A stretch of DNA of 64,000 bases, taken from contig NZ_RIAX01000005.1 of NCBI RefSeq assembly GCF_003719725.1, positions 62,001 through 126,000 on the forward strand, in the 5' to 3' direction. The notes below the pieces were generated by a model. The model had not been told where the DNA came from, ran no database searches, and was given only the letters and a program-made list of their open reading frames with translations. Below, in pieces: positions 35,513 to 44,715 of this stretch (the first letter of the stretch is position 1; each line of letters opens with the position of its first letter). The position numbers and the translations under genes were made by a program. The DNA is from Planococcus salinus. Lineage in GTDB: Bacteria; Bacillota; Bacilli; Bacillales_A; Planococcaceae.

Positions 35513-36523
35513 TCACGATTCTTTTCGTTTTGTCGTATGGCGCCTGAATAAACGGGTTTCCAATGTTTGCTGGATAAACGGTCCACTTTCTCCTCTTTCT
35601 TTTTGATGGATCAGCTCAATCAAATGGCCGATTGCGATTTCACCCAGATTTTTTTGTTCGACTGTCCCAACGGTAGTAAGCTGGAAAGCGTGATGGTGGC
35701 TCCACCCCACATTGTCCATACTGACAATACTGACGTCTTCCGGGATTTTGTATCCATTCTTTAACAGCCAGTCCATCATATAGATGGCGATGGAATCAGT
35801 TGCCGCAAAAATGGCCGACGGCTTGTTTTTACGGGCCATCAATTCTTTTGTTTTTTCAAGAACTGCTGCTTTACCGGTATCAGTGATGACAGTGTTTTCC
35901 GAACGAACCGGCACACCTTTATTTTCCAGTGCTTCACAGTACCCCGTGTACCGCGCAAGAAATGTGGACGTTACTAAAGGCCCGCCAATCCAAGCAATGT
36001 TCCGATGATTTAACTCAAGCAAATGGTCAGTTGCCAAACGTCCGGCTTTTGCATTGTCCATTTCAATATAATGGCCTTTTTCCTTGTGTTTCCGGTTGAA
36101 CATAATAAATGGCACATTCAATTGCTGTAACTCCTGGTAAATAGGGTCTTCATACAAAATCGAGGACAGGATGATCCCATCCACCTGGTGTTTAAAAACA
36201 TCCTCATAAACAGACAGTTGGTCTGTGTTACTCTCAAAGTGGACATTGACATTAAAACCATGGGCCTTGGCATAATTTACGATAGACATGGTTGTTTCCA
36301 CGTAAAATGGATTGTGCAGCGGTCCCGACAATAAAGCGATGGAATGCGTTTTCTTTTTCACTAATGACCGGGCAATCAAATTGGGCCGATACTCCAGCTC
36401 TTTCATCGCCTTATTGACTTTTTCCAGCGTTTTATCCGTTACTTTTTCAGGAGTATTCAATACCCTCGAAACAGTAGTTTGGGAAACACCTGCTCGTTTC
36501 GCCACGTCTTTGGAAGAAACCAT
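35513..36523 (-). CDS. LacI family transcriptional regulator
   Basis: A 336-residue protein with an N-terminal helix-turn-helix KDVAKRAGVSQTTVSRVLN and hinge EYRPNLIARSLVKKKT, then a periplasmic-binding-protein-type effector domain. It is first in the operon and 57 nt ahead of the 166-residue gene, so it is likely autoregulated with the operon. GGGGGAT precedes the ATG. Its effector should be the symporter substrate or a product. The promoter at 36553-36581 carries a cre sequence between -35 and -10, which could also be this protein's own operator because LacI-type operators resemble cre. Confidence 0.95.
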   Translation of the reverse strand: MVSSKDVAKRAGVSQTTVSRVLNTPEKVTDKTLEKVNKAMKELEYRPNLIARSLVKKKTHSIALLSGPLHNPFYVETTMSIVNYAKAHGFNVNVHFESNTDQLSVYEDVFKHQVDGIILSSILYEDPIYQELQQLNVPFIMFNRKHKEKGHYIEMDNAKAGRLATDHLLELNHRNIAWIGGPLVTSTFLARYTGYCEALENKGVPVRSENTVITDTGKAAVLEKTKELMARKNKPSAIFAATDSIAIYMMDWLLKNGYKIPEDVSIVSMDNVGWSHHHAFQLTTVGTVEQKNLGEIAIGHLIELIHQKERGESGPFIQQTLETRLFRRHTTKRKES

Positions 36524-36552
36524 CGCTATCCCCCTTTTTTCAGCTTATTTAA

Positions 36553-36581
36553 AATATAAATGGAAGCGTATTCATAGTCAA
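36553..36581 (-). promoter_or_regulatory. Sigma-A promoter of the LacI/symporter operon
   Basis: TTGACT (36576-36581), a 17-nt spacer and TATATT (36553-36558) on the minus strand, ending about 30 nt upstream of the regulator start. Confidence 0.8.
36560..36574 (+). promoter_or_regulatory. cre-like operator inside the promoter spacer
   Basis: ATGGAAGCGTATTCA matches the cre consensus WTGNAARCGNWWWCA at all fixed positions. It fills the spacer between -35 and -10, where a bound repressor blocks RNA polymerase. CcpA control or binding of the LacI-type regulator itself are both possible. Confidence 0.7.
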
Positions 36582-36619
36582 GAATATTTTGAAATATTAC
36601 TTTACTGACGAAACGAAAA

Positions 36620-36647
36620 GAAGCCGCAAATCAAATTTGCGGCTTCT
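36620..36647 (-). repeat. Terminator hairpin/flanking repeat, copy 1
   Basis: The 28 bases beginning GAAGCCGCAAATCAAATTTG are a perfect hairpin (arms GAAGCCGCAAAT and ATTTGCGGCTTC) with a U-rich tail on the minus strand. The same sequence with two changes lies at 37106-37133, in the same orientation, bounding the repeat block between them. Confidence 0.7.
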
Positions 36648-37105
36648 CAGCTTGTTGAGAAAATGTTTAGCAACCCGATATTCCGCAAACCAGCTGCGCT
36701 TTCCTGCGGGCTTGCGCTGAACTAACTCGGGCTTGGCGCCCGAGTGGATTTCAGCACTTCGCTATCCCGCTGGAGTCTCCGCTGTTTTGCTCCATATCTT
36801 AAAAAATGTTTCCTAAATAAAAAATCAATGGATATGTCACGCTTTCTTGTTTCAACCGCTTCAAAATCATGGATAGGAACTGAATGAAGCGAAAGGCGGC
36901 GAAGGGCAAACATGTGCTCCTGCATCGCTCCGCTGCTTCGTCGCAAAGGCATTGACCGAATCACTTTCGGCCAACACCTTTCCTGCGGGGACAATACGAG
37001 CCGAAGACCCTGCAGGAGCGACAGCGACGAAGCGGCTGAGGCCGTGCCCGCGGAAAGCGTCCGCCTGGAGCGAAATATCACTGACGAGATTTCTCGACAG
37101 TCTCA
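36648..37105. repeat. Mosaic of Bacillales intergenic repeat elements
   Basis: No gene is supported. The block is GC-rich and contains sequences typical of repeated intergenic elements in this group: CGGAAAGCGTCCGCCTGGAG near 37050-37075, CTGCAGGAGCGACAGCGACG near 37010-37035, and an inverted related unit at 36676-36790 with the strong hairpin ACTCGGGC/GCCCGAGT (36724-36745). Fragments appear rearranged (for example GAAAGGCGGCGAAGGGCAAA near 36890). It has no transposase and codes for nothing convincing. Confidence 0.65.
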
Positions 37106-37133
37106 GAAGCTGCAAATCAAATTTACGGCTTCT
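37106..37133 (-). repeat. Terminator hairpin/flanking repeat, copy 2
   Basis: GAAGCTGCAAATCAAATTTA and following bases match 26 of 28 positions of 36620-36647 in the same orientation. It is the nearest hairpin to the end of the hydrolase gene at 37168 and may be its terminator. Confidence 0.65.
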
Positions 37134-37167
37134 TCGCTTCAATTATTCCATAACAGATATACCGATT

Positions 37168-38973
37168 TTATTTTCTATTTCCTTTTCCTCGGCCTTTTCC
37201 CTCTCCTTTTCCTCTGTCTCCTTCAGATGAGTTTTCCATTGCATGAAAATCGCCTCTTGTTGTTTTCAAGGAATCCTGGCCGATCACCGGCAAAGTCAGA
37301 TGGGAAGGATGGTGAACATCCTGATAAATCTTCACAGTCGAAGCTGTTGGATTGATCCCTGGACCTTGCGGGGCTTCCTGATCTTCCAGTGGCTTCGCGC
37401 CTCCCGCAATGGTCAGGCGGATCCGGTGCCCTTCTTCAAAGACATAGGAAGTCGGCAGGATCTCAATTTCATACTGTTCCACTTCTCCCGGTGTCAAAGG
37501 AGTCGGAGTGGTGCGGGATTCGGCTCTTGATGCATTCAAGTAACCCGCTGTCACCTGCTTGGAAGTGCCGTCCGGAGCCACGTCGGAAATTTGAACGACA
37601 AAGTCTGCATCTTCTGCGTCCGCTTCAGCCCAGAATGATACCGACATATTCCCCGTCACTTCAGTTGGTACTGTCAGGGAATCGGTTGTCCATGTCACAT
37701 GATTTTTTTCATATGGCTGCTGATTGATCTGCAGCCGTCCGGATGAACTGAGCAATGACGGCAGGAAAGGCCCGTCTTCAGGTGAGTAACTGTAGCTGAC
37801 AAAAGATTCCTGTCGCTTTGGTGATTTATTGGTGAATGTTCCACCGTTGATGCTGTCGATCGACTTGCTGAACTTATGGCTGAAATACAAATCCACATAA
37901 CTGGTGTCGTGCAGCGGCCACGACTCTTCGTAACGCCATTGGTCTGCTCCCTGCACATAGAGAAGCACCGGATCTCTTTCATCGACTCCGTTGTCTTCAT
38001 CCGTTAAGTAATGTTCGAACCACATCGCCTGGTAATCATCGAACTCATAAGGCTGGACGCCCGTTAAATTCGCATGCGCTCCCGGATACATGATCAGTTT
38101 GCTGTCGCCGCCTGCAGCACTGTACAATTCAAAAGCTTTTACGTTTCCTGGAGAGATGTAATCATTCCATCCACCCGAAATAAGAGCAGCCACGCCGTGG
38201 TCCACTATGGCTTCCAGCTGTTCCGGTGAAACGGAACGTTCCTGCCACCAGTCGTCGAAATTACGGTGTTCCGAGGCTACTTCGTATTCGTATCCTCTCG
38301 CAACACGGCCAGGTCCTGCTTCCATTCCTCCCGGATACCATAAGTATTCATAACAATCCGTACAGGCCACAACTGGACTGATCGCTTTCAGGCTTGGAGG
38401 CAACTCTTTAGCTGCCAGCCATTGGCTGATTCCCAACAGGGAAAGTCCGGCGGTCCCCACATTGCCGTTGCTCCATTCCTGATCTGCTGCCCATTCAATG
38501 ACATCGTAGCCATCTTCACCAAAAGAGTTGTATAATCCGGCTTCACCGCCTGAAGTGCCGGAGCCTCTCAAGCTGACATGCAGCACAGCATATCCCCGCT
38601 CCGCCAAATCGATCAGTAAACCTTCAAACGAATTGCCATATTCCCCGTGGCCATAGCCGTTCAATTGAACGATCGTCGGATAAGGTCCTTCAAGCCCTTC
38701 CGGCAGCATTAATCGCCCTCGGATGATCGTGCCGTCCCTCACAGTGATTTCTATGTTTTCTTCTACTGCGACTTCATACCGTTCAGGGGTCAGAGTTTCC
38801 GTTTCCGTTACCCAGTCCCTGTCTTCTGTACCATACCCAACGGCCGAAGTTTCAACTTGCTCTGTAACCGCCGCATTATCTGCGGATGTGGTGGCAGGAG
38901 CCACTCCTGTGAATAAAAGCGATACACCGAGTCCGACACTTAACAGCATGGCTAAAAAGCGTTTTTCGAACAT
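37168..38973 (-). CDS. Secreted CocE/NonD-type (S15-like) hydrolase
   Basis: A 601-residue alpha/beta hydrolase with a signal peptide (residues 1-32, FLAMLLSVGLGVSLLFTGVA, then TTSA). It has the S15 pattern: RGRLMLPEGLEGPYPTIVQLNGYG, LRGSGTSGGEAGLYN, VGTAGLSLLGISQW with the nucleophile Ser, and the X-Pro dipeptidyl-peptidase C-terminal beta domain (RPVLTIAGGAKP-like, HRIRLTIAGGAKP). It ends with a lysine/glycine-rich tail (GKGEGKGRGKGNRK) likely to bind the cell surface. The substrate may be an ester, amide or peptide. Confidence 0.9.
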   Translation of the reverse strand: MFEKRFLAMLLSVGLGVSLLFTGVAPATTSADNAAVTEQVETSAVGYGTEDRDWVTETETLTPERYEVAVEENIEITVRDGTIIRGRLMLPEGLEGPYPTIVQLNGYGHGEYGNSFEGLLIDLAERGYAVLHVSLRGSGTSGGEAGLYNSFGEDGYDVIEWAADQEWSNGNVGTAGLSLLGISQWLAAKELPPSLKAISPVVACTDCYEYLWYPGGMEAGPGRVARGYEYEVASEHRNFDDWWQERSVSPEQLEAIVDHGVAALISGGWNDYISPGNVKAFELYSAAGGDSKLIMYPGAHANLTGVQPYEFDDYQAMWFEHYLTDEDNGVDERDPVLLYVQGADQWRYEESWPLHDTSYVDLYFSHKFSKSIDSINGGTFTNKSPKRQESFVSYSYSPEDGPFLPSLLSSSGRLQINQQPYEKNHVTWTTDSLTVPTEVTGNMSVSFWAEADAEDADFVVQISDVAPDGTSKQVTAGYLNASRAESRTTPTPLTPGEVEQYEIEILPTSYVFEEGHRIRLTIAGGAKPLEDQEAPQGPGINPTASTVKIYQDVHHPSHLTLPVIGQDSLKTTRGDFHAMENSSEGDRGKGEGKGRGKGNRK

Positions 38974-39201
38974 TCCATCAGCCTTCTTCCTTTTTAAAGT
39001 GATCCCCCTGTTCCATACTTTTTCGAATCCACCTCCTATTTTTTTGAATATTCTGTGAACACAAATTTAATGTAAGCGTTTTCTATTTTTATGTCAATTC
39101 TATTACCAATAAATGATAAAAAGGTACTGTTCTCGCTGGGCACTCCCTCCTTATTTTTCTATTGTACTGTTAGCTTTTTCTTTATAGTGGTTAACAAACA
39201 A

Positions 39202-39246
39202 AAAAAGCCGTTACTGGAAATTTCTAAATCCAGTAACGGCTTTTTC
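39202..39246. terminator. Bidirectional Rho-independent terminator
   Basis: Stem AAAAAAGCCGTTACTGGA with TCCAGTAACGGCTTTTT and U tails; it ends the small helix-turn-helix gene on the minus strand. Confidence 0.9.
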
Positions 39247-39257
39247 TTTTTAACGAA

Positions 39258-39506
39258 TTACAACACATCCATATTCAAAGCCTGCGCAAGTAAAGCCAGC
39301 GTATCTGCTGAAGGATGATTGACCCCTCTTTCGATTTTGTCCACCGTCAAAGTCGGCAACCCTGTTTTGACCGCTAGATTTTCTACAGACATACCCATAT
39401 CCACTCGGCGGGAGCGGAGTTGGACACCCAGGTTTTCATCCTTCCTTAACTGGTTCACCCGCTCTTCCGTAATCAGTTGTCTATCATTTTCTAAAAATGT
39501 GGTCAT
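39258..39506 (-). CDS. Small HTH (XRE-like) DNA-binding protein
   Basis: An 82-residue protein. LGVQLRSRRVDMGMSVENLAVKTGLPTLTVDKIERGVNHPSADTLALLAQAL is an XRE-type helix-turn-helix fold with the second and third helices intact; the first 28 residues are a polar extension. AGGAGG precedes the ATG. It lies divergent from the gene at 39724; target unknown. Confidence 0.88.
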   Translation of the reverse strand: MTTFLENDRQLITEERVNQLRKDENLGVQLRSRRVDMGMSVENLAVKTGLPTLTVDKIERGVNHPSADTLALLAQALNMDVL

Positions 39507-39723
39507 CTCAATTCCTCCTATTTATTTTCTATTGGTTGGTCCGGTTTTTTTCTTTTCTGACCAGCCATATGAGTGTGCTTTTGTTGGCGACCGTGTTTCC
39601 CTGTCTTTTCCCTGTTCATCGGAATTGAAACTTCCTGACAAAGTTCCAGAAGATTCCCAAAAGATGAAACTATTTATTCCTTTAAGCGTACTTATTATTA
39701 GAGAATATTTCCAGGAGGTACTT

Positions 39724-40479
39724 ATGAGCAATAAGCGGCTTATCCATACATATATTCAACCGAAAACAAAGTCATTGTGGTGTATCTTTTGTTTGGCTGC
39801 CCTGGTGGCCGGCTGTGCGCTGGTCATTGCCCCCGCTTTTTTATACATACGGTATCGGTCAGCCTGGCTGTTGCTGCTGCTGGTTTTTATTCCGCTCGGA
39901 TTTTGGATAAACCGGCACATCATAAGGATGATCAGGAAGCTGTTTTGGCAGAACCGCCATCTGTCCACTTACCACTTATTTGCCCATATGATTGAAACCA
40001 CGGAATGGACCACTGCACACAGCACGGAGCCTGTGAAACGGAAAATTCCGTTAACTTCTGTCATCACTGTTGTTGCCGCTCCTTACTTCATCCGTCAGGT
40101 CTTTACCAGTCACAAAGTTAGCCGGGCCCTTACCGGAACAGCACCTGTGCTGTTCATTTTGTATACCGAAAAAGGGAAAACCCGTTTACTGGACATCCCG
40201 TTTTCGCATCATGACGATTCCGCGCTCAACGTCTGGCTCAATCACTTTCAGAAACAATTGGTCCCCATTGATTTCACTGCTTGTCTGCTTTACCGGAAAG
40301 ATGGTAAGTTGCTGAATGAAGAACAGCGAATTGCGTTTATCGAATCGACGGATGAATTGATGCCGTTATCTTTTTCAGGAGACTGGCAGACCGACTTTCC
40401 TTTTGCCTGGGAAGCTTGGAACGACAGAGCACTTAAGCGCAGAAGAGTGGAAGAAAAAAGTATGCTGATGGAAAAATGA
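39724..40479 (+). CDS. Hypothetical membrane protein, possible PH-like
   Basis: I do not recognise this 251-residue protein. Two membrane segments (about 18-38 and 42-62) are followed by a soluble part with the pattern ITVVAAPYFIRQVFTSHKVS, GTAPVLFILYTEKGKTRLLDIPF, resembling bacterial PH-like (bPH) proteins in its strand-rich layout; this is a weak suggestion. The ATG at 39724 has AGGAGG upstream; the frame stays open 135 codons further back, which is not supported. A terminator follows. Confidence 0.72.
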   Translation: MSNKRLIHTYIQPKTKSLWCIFCLAALVAGCALVIAPAFLYIRYRSAWLLLLLVFIPLGFWINRHIIRMIRKLFWQNRHLSTYHLFAHMIETTEWTTAHSTEPVKRKIPLTSVITVVAAPYFIRQVFTSHKVSRALTGTAPVLFILYTEKGKTRLLDIPFSHHDDSALNVWLNHFQKQLVPIDFTACLLYRKDGKLLNEEQRIAFIESTDELMPLSFSGDWQTDFPFAWEAWNDRALKRRRVEEKSMLMEK

Positions 40480-40497
40480 CAGAACGGCAGTATAGCT

Positions 40498-40534
40498 AAA
40501 AACCCGCATCCGAGTCAACGGATGCGGGTTTTTC
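40498..40534 (+). terminator. Rho-independent terminator
   Basis: Stem AAAACCCGCATCCG/CGGATGCGGGTTTT with trailing U residues; ends the gene at 39724. Confidence 0.9.
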
Positions 40535-40572
40535 CTAGAATGGCCTTTTCTTATTCTGCTTTCAAGCCGATT

Positions 40573-40878
40573 TCACGAGAGTTCAATCGGATTTGTGGTG
40601 ACCAGTTCGATTACATTGTCATCGGGATCCCGTTTGTTGACGGTCCGCACTTCCATCTGTGCCTTGGCTGTCTGGTCATTAATCGTCGTGATTTTCACTT
40701 CCACAAGTTCTTCTTTCTGTTGGTAATCATAAAACAGATCGTATTGCACCACATTTTTCAAGGTCAGGTCGTAATGCTTGTTGCCGTCCAGTTCACTTTC
40801 GAGCAGCACGCCACTGACAAAATCGATTGACTCGCCGCTCTGGCCCATTTCAACGCCTTTCAGTTCATGTATAGCCAT
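40573..40878 (-). CDS. Hypothetical small protein
   Basis: A 101-residue soluble acidic protein (IHELKGVEMGQSGESIDFVSG, AKAQMEVRTVNKRDPDDNVI) that I cannot assign to a family. AAAGGAG with suitable spacing precedes the ATG at 40878. It stands alone, minus strand, beside a possible terminator at 40498-40534. Confidence 0.7.
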   Translation of the reverse strand: MAIHELKGVEMGQSGESIDFVSGVLLESELDGNKHYDLTLKNVVQYDLFYDYQQKEELVEVKITTINDQTAKAQMEVRTVNKRDPDDNVIELVTTNPIELS

Positions 40879-41130
40879 CAAGAAAACTCCTTTCCAAAAT
40901 GGTCTCTCATACTAGTGTTTTTACCGAATTGGAATCTCCTAAACATGGCTAAGCAACGCAAGATAAGCCGCCTTCGTTATAAAAACCATAAAAGCACAAA
41001 AACCATCGGTAGTATTGAAATTTCATGTTTTCACTTCCGTCCTTTTAACTGATGCTTATAGGACGAAACGCCGGGCAACGAATTTCAAAAGAGAAAGCAC
41101 AATAAACATTGGCAATCAGGACGACAAGGC

Positions 41131-42333
41131 TTACTGTTCCTTATTGCTCAAAAATTTCGTCAGCGGATAAATCCCAATGCTCTGCACAACCAAGGACAAC
41201 AGAACAGCCCCAAACGCAAGCGAAACAAGAAGCTGGTCTCCTTCAGAAGCCGCTTCTTCCAGCCACAGCAGCAGGGCAACAGACATGCTGCCTTTAATGC
41301 CGGACCACGTCAAAAGTGAAATAGTCGTGAAATCATTGTTGAACTGGTTGCGCCATGCCGGTACCCCGTAGACAAAGCCGCCAAGGACGACAAACCGCGC
41401 AATGAGAGACAAAAGGAAGATGGCCACGGCAATGCCCCATTCCGGAAATACCAGATAATCCATTGCTCGCGTTCCAATCAACAAAAACAAAATGGACAAC
41501 AGCGTCGGACTGACAATATCCCAAAAGCCGTCCAAAGATTCTTTGATGTTGGTTTCATGGATTTCACGTCCAAATTCGAAAGAAACCAGAATGCCCGCCA
41601 CTACTGTCGCCAGCACACCTGAAACACCAATGGCTTCAGCGATGTAGAAGCCACCGTATGCGACGACGACCGTCAGCATCACCTGGTATTGTTTTTCATG
41701 CGTAAAATGGATGGCTTTGCTGAGCAGCCAGCCGAACAACAGGCCGAGGGCAATTCCCCCCAATGACACCAGCAGGAAATCCGTGATGAATTTGCCGACG
41801 GAAAATCCGTTCCCTGTTTGGAACATCGACAGAAAAATCGTAAAGATGACAATGCTGGTGCCGTCATTGATCATGGATTCCCCTTCGACCATGTCAGCGA
41901 TATCGTCCGCTCCTGTGCTTTGTTTCAAAATGGAAGTGACGGAGACCGGGTCCGTCGGAATCAGGATGGCGGCCAGCAGGAAAGCACCTGTCATGGAAAT
42001 TGAAATGAATGGCCCGCTGACCAGATAAATCCCCAGCCCCAATAACGCAGCAGTGGCCATCAATCCGACCGTGCTCAGCGCGGCGATGATTCCCGCATAC
42101 TTTTTCAAATGCTTCAGCGGAAATTGGTAAGCGGAAGTGAAAAGAATAGCCGGAAGGAATACGTTAAAGATGATTTCTTTTGAAACAGTAAGGGAATCAA
42201 AAAAAGGAATAAAGGACAACCCCATCCCAATTACCACCAGCACTACAGGCACCGGAAAATATTCTTTTTTCAAGTCAATTGTGTAAATCAGATAGCCGAT
42301 GAACAACAGAATCAAAATTTGATGGGCGACCAA
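41131..42333 (-). CDS. Cation:proton antiporter (CPA1-type)
   Basis: A 400-residue protein with about 12 membrane segments. GAFLLAAILIPTDPVSVTSILKQ is the conserved loop and TDP motif of Na+/H+ exchangers and MVEGESMINDGTSIVIFTIFL holds the ND pair that binds cations. It exchanges monovalent cations for protons. The TTG at 42333 follows GAGAGGAG. A single gene, minus strand. Confidence 0.93.
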   Translation of the reverse strand: MVAHQILILLFIGYLIYTIDLKKEYFPVPVVLVVIGMGLSFIPFFDSLTVSKEIIFNVFLPAILFTSAYQFPLKHLKKYAGIIAALSTVGLMATAALLGLGIYLVSGPFISISMTGAFLLAAILIPTDPVSVTSILKQSTGADDIADMVEGESMINDGTSIVIFTIFLSMFQTGNGFSVGKFITDFLLVSLGGIALGLLFGWLLSKAIHFTHEKQYQVMLTVVVAYGGFYIAEAIGVSGVLATVVAGILVSFEFGREIHETNIKESLDGFWDIVSPTLLSILFLLIGTRAMDYLVFPEWGIAVAIFLLSLIARFVVLGGFVYGVPAWRNQFNNDFTTISLLTWSGIKGSMSVALLLWLEEAASEGDQLLVSLAFGAVLLSLVVQSIGIYPLTKFLSNKEQ

Positions 42334-42531
42334 AGCGATTGCTCCTCTCCCTTATAATGGCAACTGGCCGAAAGCCGCAAAAGCAAGTTTTACATGCAAT
42401 CCCCACTCTTTGCGCTTTTGGGACGTCATTCATGAAACAGTTTCTTCATATTTAAATAGCTCTTCTTTCAATCATTGCCTTTCTTCCCGAACAGTAAACA
42501 CCGTTTCCGGCATTCTCTCCTTTATCATACG

Positions 42532-42570
42532 AAAAAGCCGTATCAGAAGTGGCTTTCTCCTGATACGGCT
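42532..42570 (-). terminator. Rho-independent terminator
   Basis: AGCCGTATCAG pairs with CTGATACGGCT and a U run follows on the minus strand; it ends the NlpC/P60-like gene at 42569. Confidence 0.8.
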
Positions 42571-43042
42571 AATTCACTTCTGCCACTTTTTCGAGCAAAG
42601 GGCTTTTGGACAAGGTGTCCGGCGTCATGATGACATCTTCGGCGATCAAGTTGATGCCCACATGCCGGAATGCATCCACAATCAATTCATCGCAATTGTA
42701 TCGATCTTCCGATTTAAATATCGGCGTACCGATGACGATATGGAAAAACCGGCTGAATATCAGTTTCCAATCATAGGCGGCGGATAATCGTTCACGGATG
42801 AACATGAACACCGATTCCGCTTCCCGCTCTGTCAGCGAAATTTTCAAACGGTAAATATCGTAATGGCCGTAAGGATAGGCCAAGTGATGGATCGAGACAG
42901 GCGTCCGCCAATCCGACTGCAGTAAATGCAGAGCATCCAATACGAACGCCACATGGCTGTATTCGCTGTTCGTCACACGCTGGATGACGCGGGAGATGAA
43001 CGATTCCCCTTTATAAAAGATGATATCGAATTGTTTCAGCAT
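42569..43042 (-). CDS. Permuted NlpC/P60-like (YiiX/YebB type) hydrolase
   Basis: A 157-residue protein with the permuted papain-like layout: LKQFDIIFYKGESFISRVI, SEYSHVAFVLD with the catalytic His and RYNCDELIVDAFRHVGI with the catalytic Cys. Such proteins act as amidases or thioesterases on lipids or cell-wall material; no signal peptide is present. AGGCGGGAC-type ribosome site. It is probably monocistronic. Confidence 0.82.
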   Translation of the reverse strand: MLKQFDIIFYKGESFISRVIQRVTNSEYSHVAFVLDALHLLQSDWRTPVSIHHLAYPYGHYDIYRLKISLTEREAESVFMFIRERLSAAYDWKLIFSRFFHIVIGTPIFKSEDRYNCDELIVDAFRHVGINLIAEDVIMTPDTLSKSPLLEKVAEVN

Positions 43043-43230
43043 GATGTCCCGCCTCTCCGGAGGAATTTTTTCGTTCTGTACTCTATCTTCTTCTATTATA
43101 AAATGCCTACTCCGAAAAGTCTTTGGAACGGTTTTGAAAGGAGCACGACGCGCTAAACTGAATGAATATTCCTGCTGTGTTAGACTGGACTGGAACGATC
43201 TAAAACAGAACCGGTTATGGAAAGGGAGCG

Positions 43231-43647
43231 ATGAAAATGGAAAAGATTACATTGGAAACAGCGAAGAAACTGATTGATGCAGCGGAGAAGGAAGCTGCGA
43301 ATCTGGGGGTCGCGATGGTCATTTCCATCGTCGATGACGGCGGCAATATGGTGGCGGTCCACCGGATGGACGACGCCTGGCTTGCAAGTGTCGATATTGC
43401 TCAGAACAAAGCATGGACGTCCGTTGCCTTGAAAATGCCGACAGCCGGATTGGCGGAAGCAACAGTCCCGAATGCCGAGCTGTATGGTTTGAACACGACC
43501 AATAACGGACGCATTGTCGTATTCGGCGGCGGCATTCCCCTGATGAAAGACGGCAAAGTCGTCGGAGCAGTGGGTGCGAGCGGCAGCGCTGTCGAGCATG
43601 ATATTAAAGTTTCGGAAGCGGCTGTCAGAGCTTTTGATGAACTGTAA
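43231..43647 (+). CDS. HbpS/GlcG family protein
   Basis: A 138-residue protein matching the HbpS/GlcG fold through its whole length: EKITLETAKKLIDAAEKEA, VISIVDDGGNMVAVHRMDDAWLAS, AWTSVALKMPT and the glycine-rich end GGGIPLMKDGKVVGAVGASGS. The family includes heme-binding HbpS and glycolate-operon GlcG, but the role of a lone copy is unclear. AAAGGGAGCG precedes the ATG. It is convergent with the AEC transporter, sharing a terminator. Confidence 0.93.
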   Translation: MKMEKITLETAKKLIDAAEKEAANLGVAMVISIVDDGGNMVAVHRMDDAWLASVDIAQNKAWTSVALKMPTAGLAEATVPNAELYGLNTTNNGRIVVFGGGIPLMKDGKVVGAVGASGSAVEHDIKVSEAAVRAFDEL

Positions 43648-43654
43648 AAAACCG

Positions 43655-43692
43655 AGAAAAGCCTTGGAATCCATCGATTCCAAGGCTTTTTT
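43655..43692. terminator. Bidirectional Rho-independent terminator
   Basis: Stem AAAAGCCTTGGAATC/GATTCCAAGGCTTTT with U tails; it sits between the convergent HbpS/GlcG and AEC genes and overlaps the AEC stop codon. Confidence 0.9.
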
Positions 43693-44597
43693 CACAACAT
43701 CAACAAGAGAATCGGGATGGTAATGATGCTGACGAGCGTGCTGACGAACATGCCGCTTGACACCAGGTCCGGATTCATCCGGAACTTAATGGCCAGCAAG
43801 GTCGTTGTCGCGGCTGTCGGCGTTGCCGCTCCTATCAACAGGACTTTCGCTTCCAGTGACCCAGGCGGATACATCAATTGCAGCAGGCCAAAAGCGATCA
43901 GTGGAAACGCCACCAGTTTAAAGACCGTTGCAGTGCCGATAAAAGCGATGACATTTTTGATCTGTATCGATGACAAAGTGATGCCAAGGAGCGTCAGCAT
44001 CGTCGGAATCGAAGCCTGTCCGAGCAGGTCCGTTGCATTCAATAGCGCCACCGGTATGGAAACACTGCCGATCTTCAGCAGCAAAGCCGCAATGATGGCG
44101 ATGATTCCGGGCATTTTGATGATGGTCAGGAAAATATCCTTTTTCGGCACTGTGTGGTGGTTCGAAGCATAAAACACCCCTGCCGAATTCATCAAAAACG
44201 ACTGCATGGCAAGATAAATGATGCCGATCGCGACTCCCTCTTCCCCGAAAGCGAACAAAATGATGGGAAGGCCGTAGTTTCCGGCATTCGGAAAGCCACT
44301 GGCGAGCATTAATGTGTTCTTATACGAAACGGTCCACTTGAAAATCATTCCCATTACATGAATGAATAACGCGAACATAAAAAATAAGATAAAAGCAAAC
44401 AGCATGATGCGACCCAGGTCGCTCATGTTCATTTCCGAAGTGGAAATCGAGTAAAAGAAAAGCGCGGGACTGAAAACGTAAATGGATATATCGGAAACCG
44501 ATTTTGAATCGATGGACAGGTATTTGCCAACGAAAAAGCCGACTCCGAGAAGCATGAACACAGGCAGCACGACATTCAGGATTTCTGTAATGATCAT
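43692..44597 (-). CDS. AEC family transporter
   Basis: A 301-residue protein with about 10 membrane segments, opening ITEILNVVLPVFMLLGVGFFVGKYLSID and carrying SGFPNAGNYGLPI (the conserved N-terminal half signature) and AAVSPTAATT-like IGAATPTAATTTLLA. The family (auxin efflux carrier type) includes malate and other organic acid transporters. The ATG at 44597 is preferred over an upstream start at 44651, which adds a polar tail. Confidence 0.9.
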   Translation of the reverse strand: MIITEILNVVLPVFMLLGVGFFVGKYLSIDSKSVSDISIYVFSPALFFYSISTSEMNMSDLGRIMLFAFILFFMFALFIHVMGMIFKWTVSYKNTLMLASGFPNAGNYGLPIILFAFGEEGVAIGIIYLAMQSFLMNSAGVFYASNHHTVPKKDIFLTIIKMPGIIAIIAALLLKIGSVSIPVALLNATDLLGQASIPTMLTLLGITLSSIQIKNVIAFIGTATVFKLVAFPLIAFGLLQLMYPPGSLEAKVLLIGAATPTAATTTLLAIKFRMNPDLVSSGMFVSTLVSIITIPILLLML

Positions 44598-44715
44598 TTT
44601 GTCACTTCCAATACAAGAACGAAAAGAGTCTTTCCTCTTCTCTTTAACCATTTATTATACTGAAAGAAAGATTAAAAAACCAGACAGCCTTTGACTAGAG
44701 GTATGACAAGCCATA

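Noticed and set aside
36722-37355. Several frames in the repeat block
   Set aside because: They arise from GC-rich palindromic repeats and match no family; the block is better explained as an intergenic repeat.
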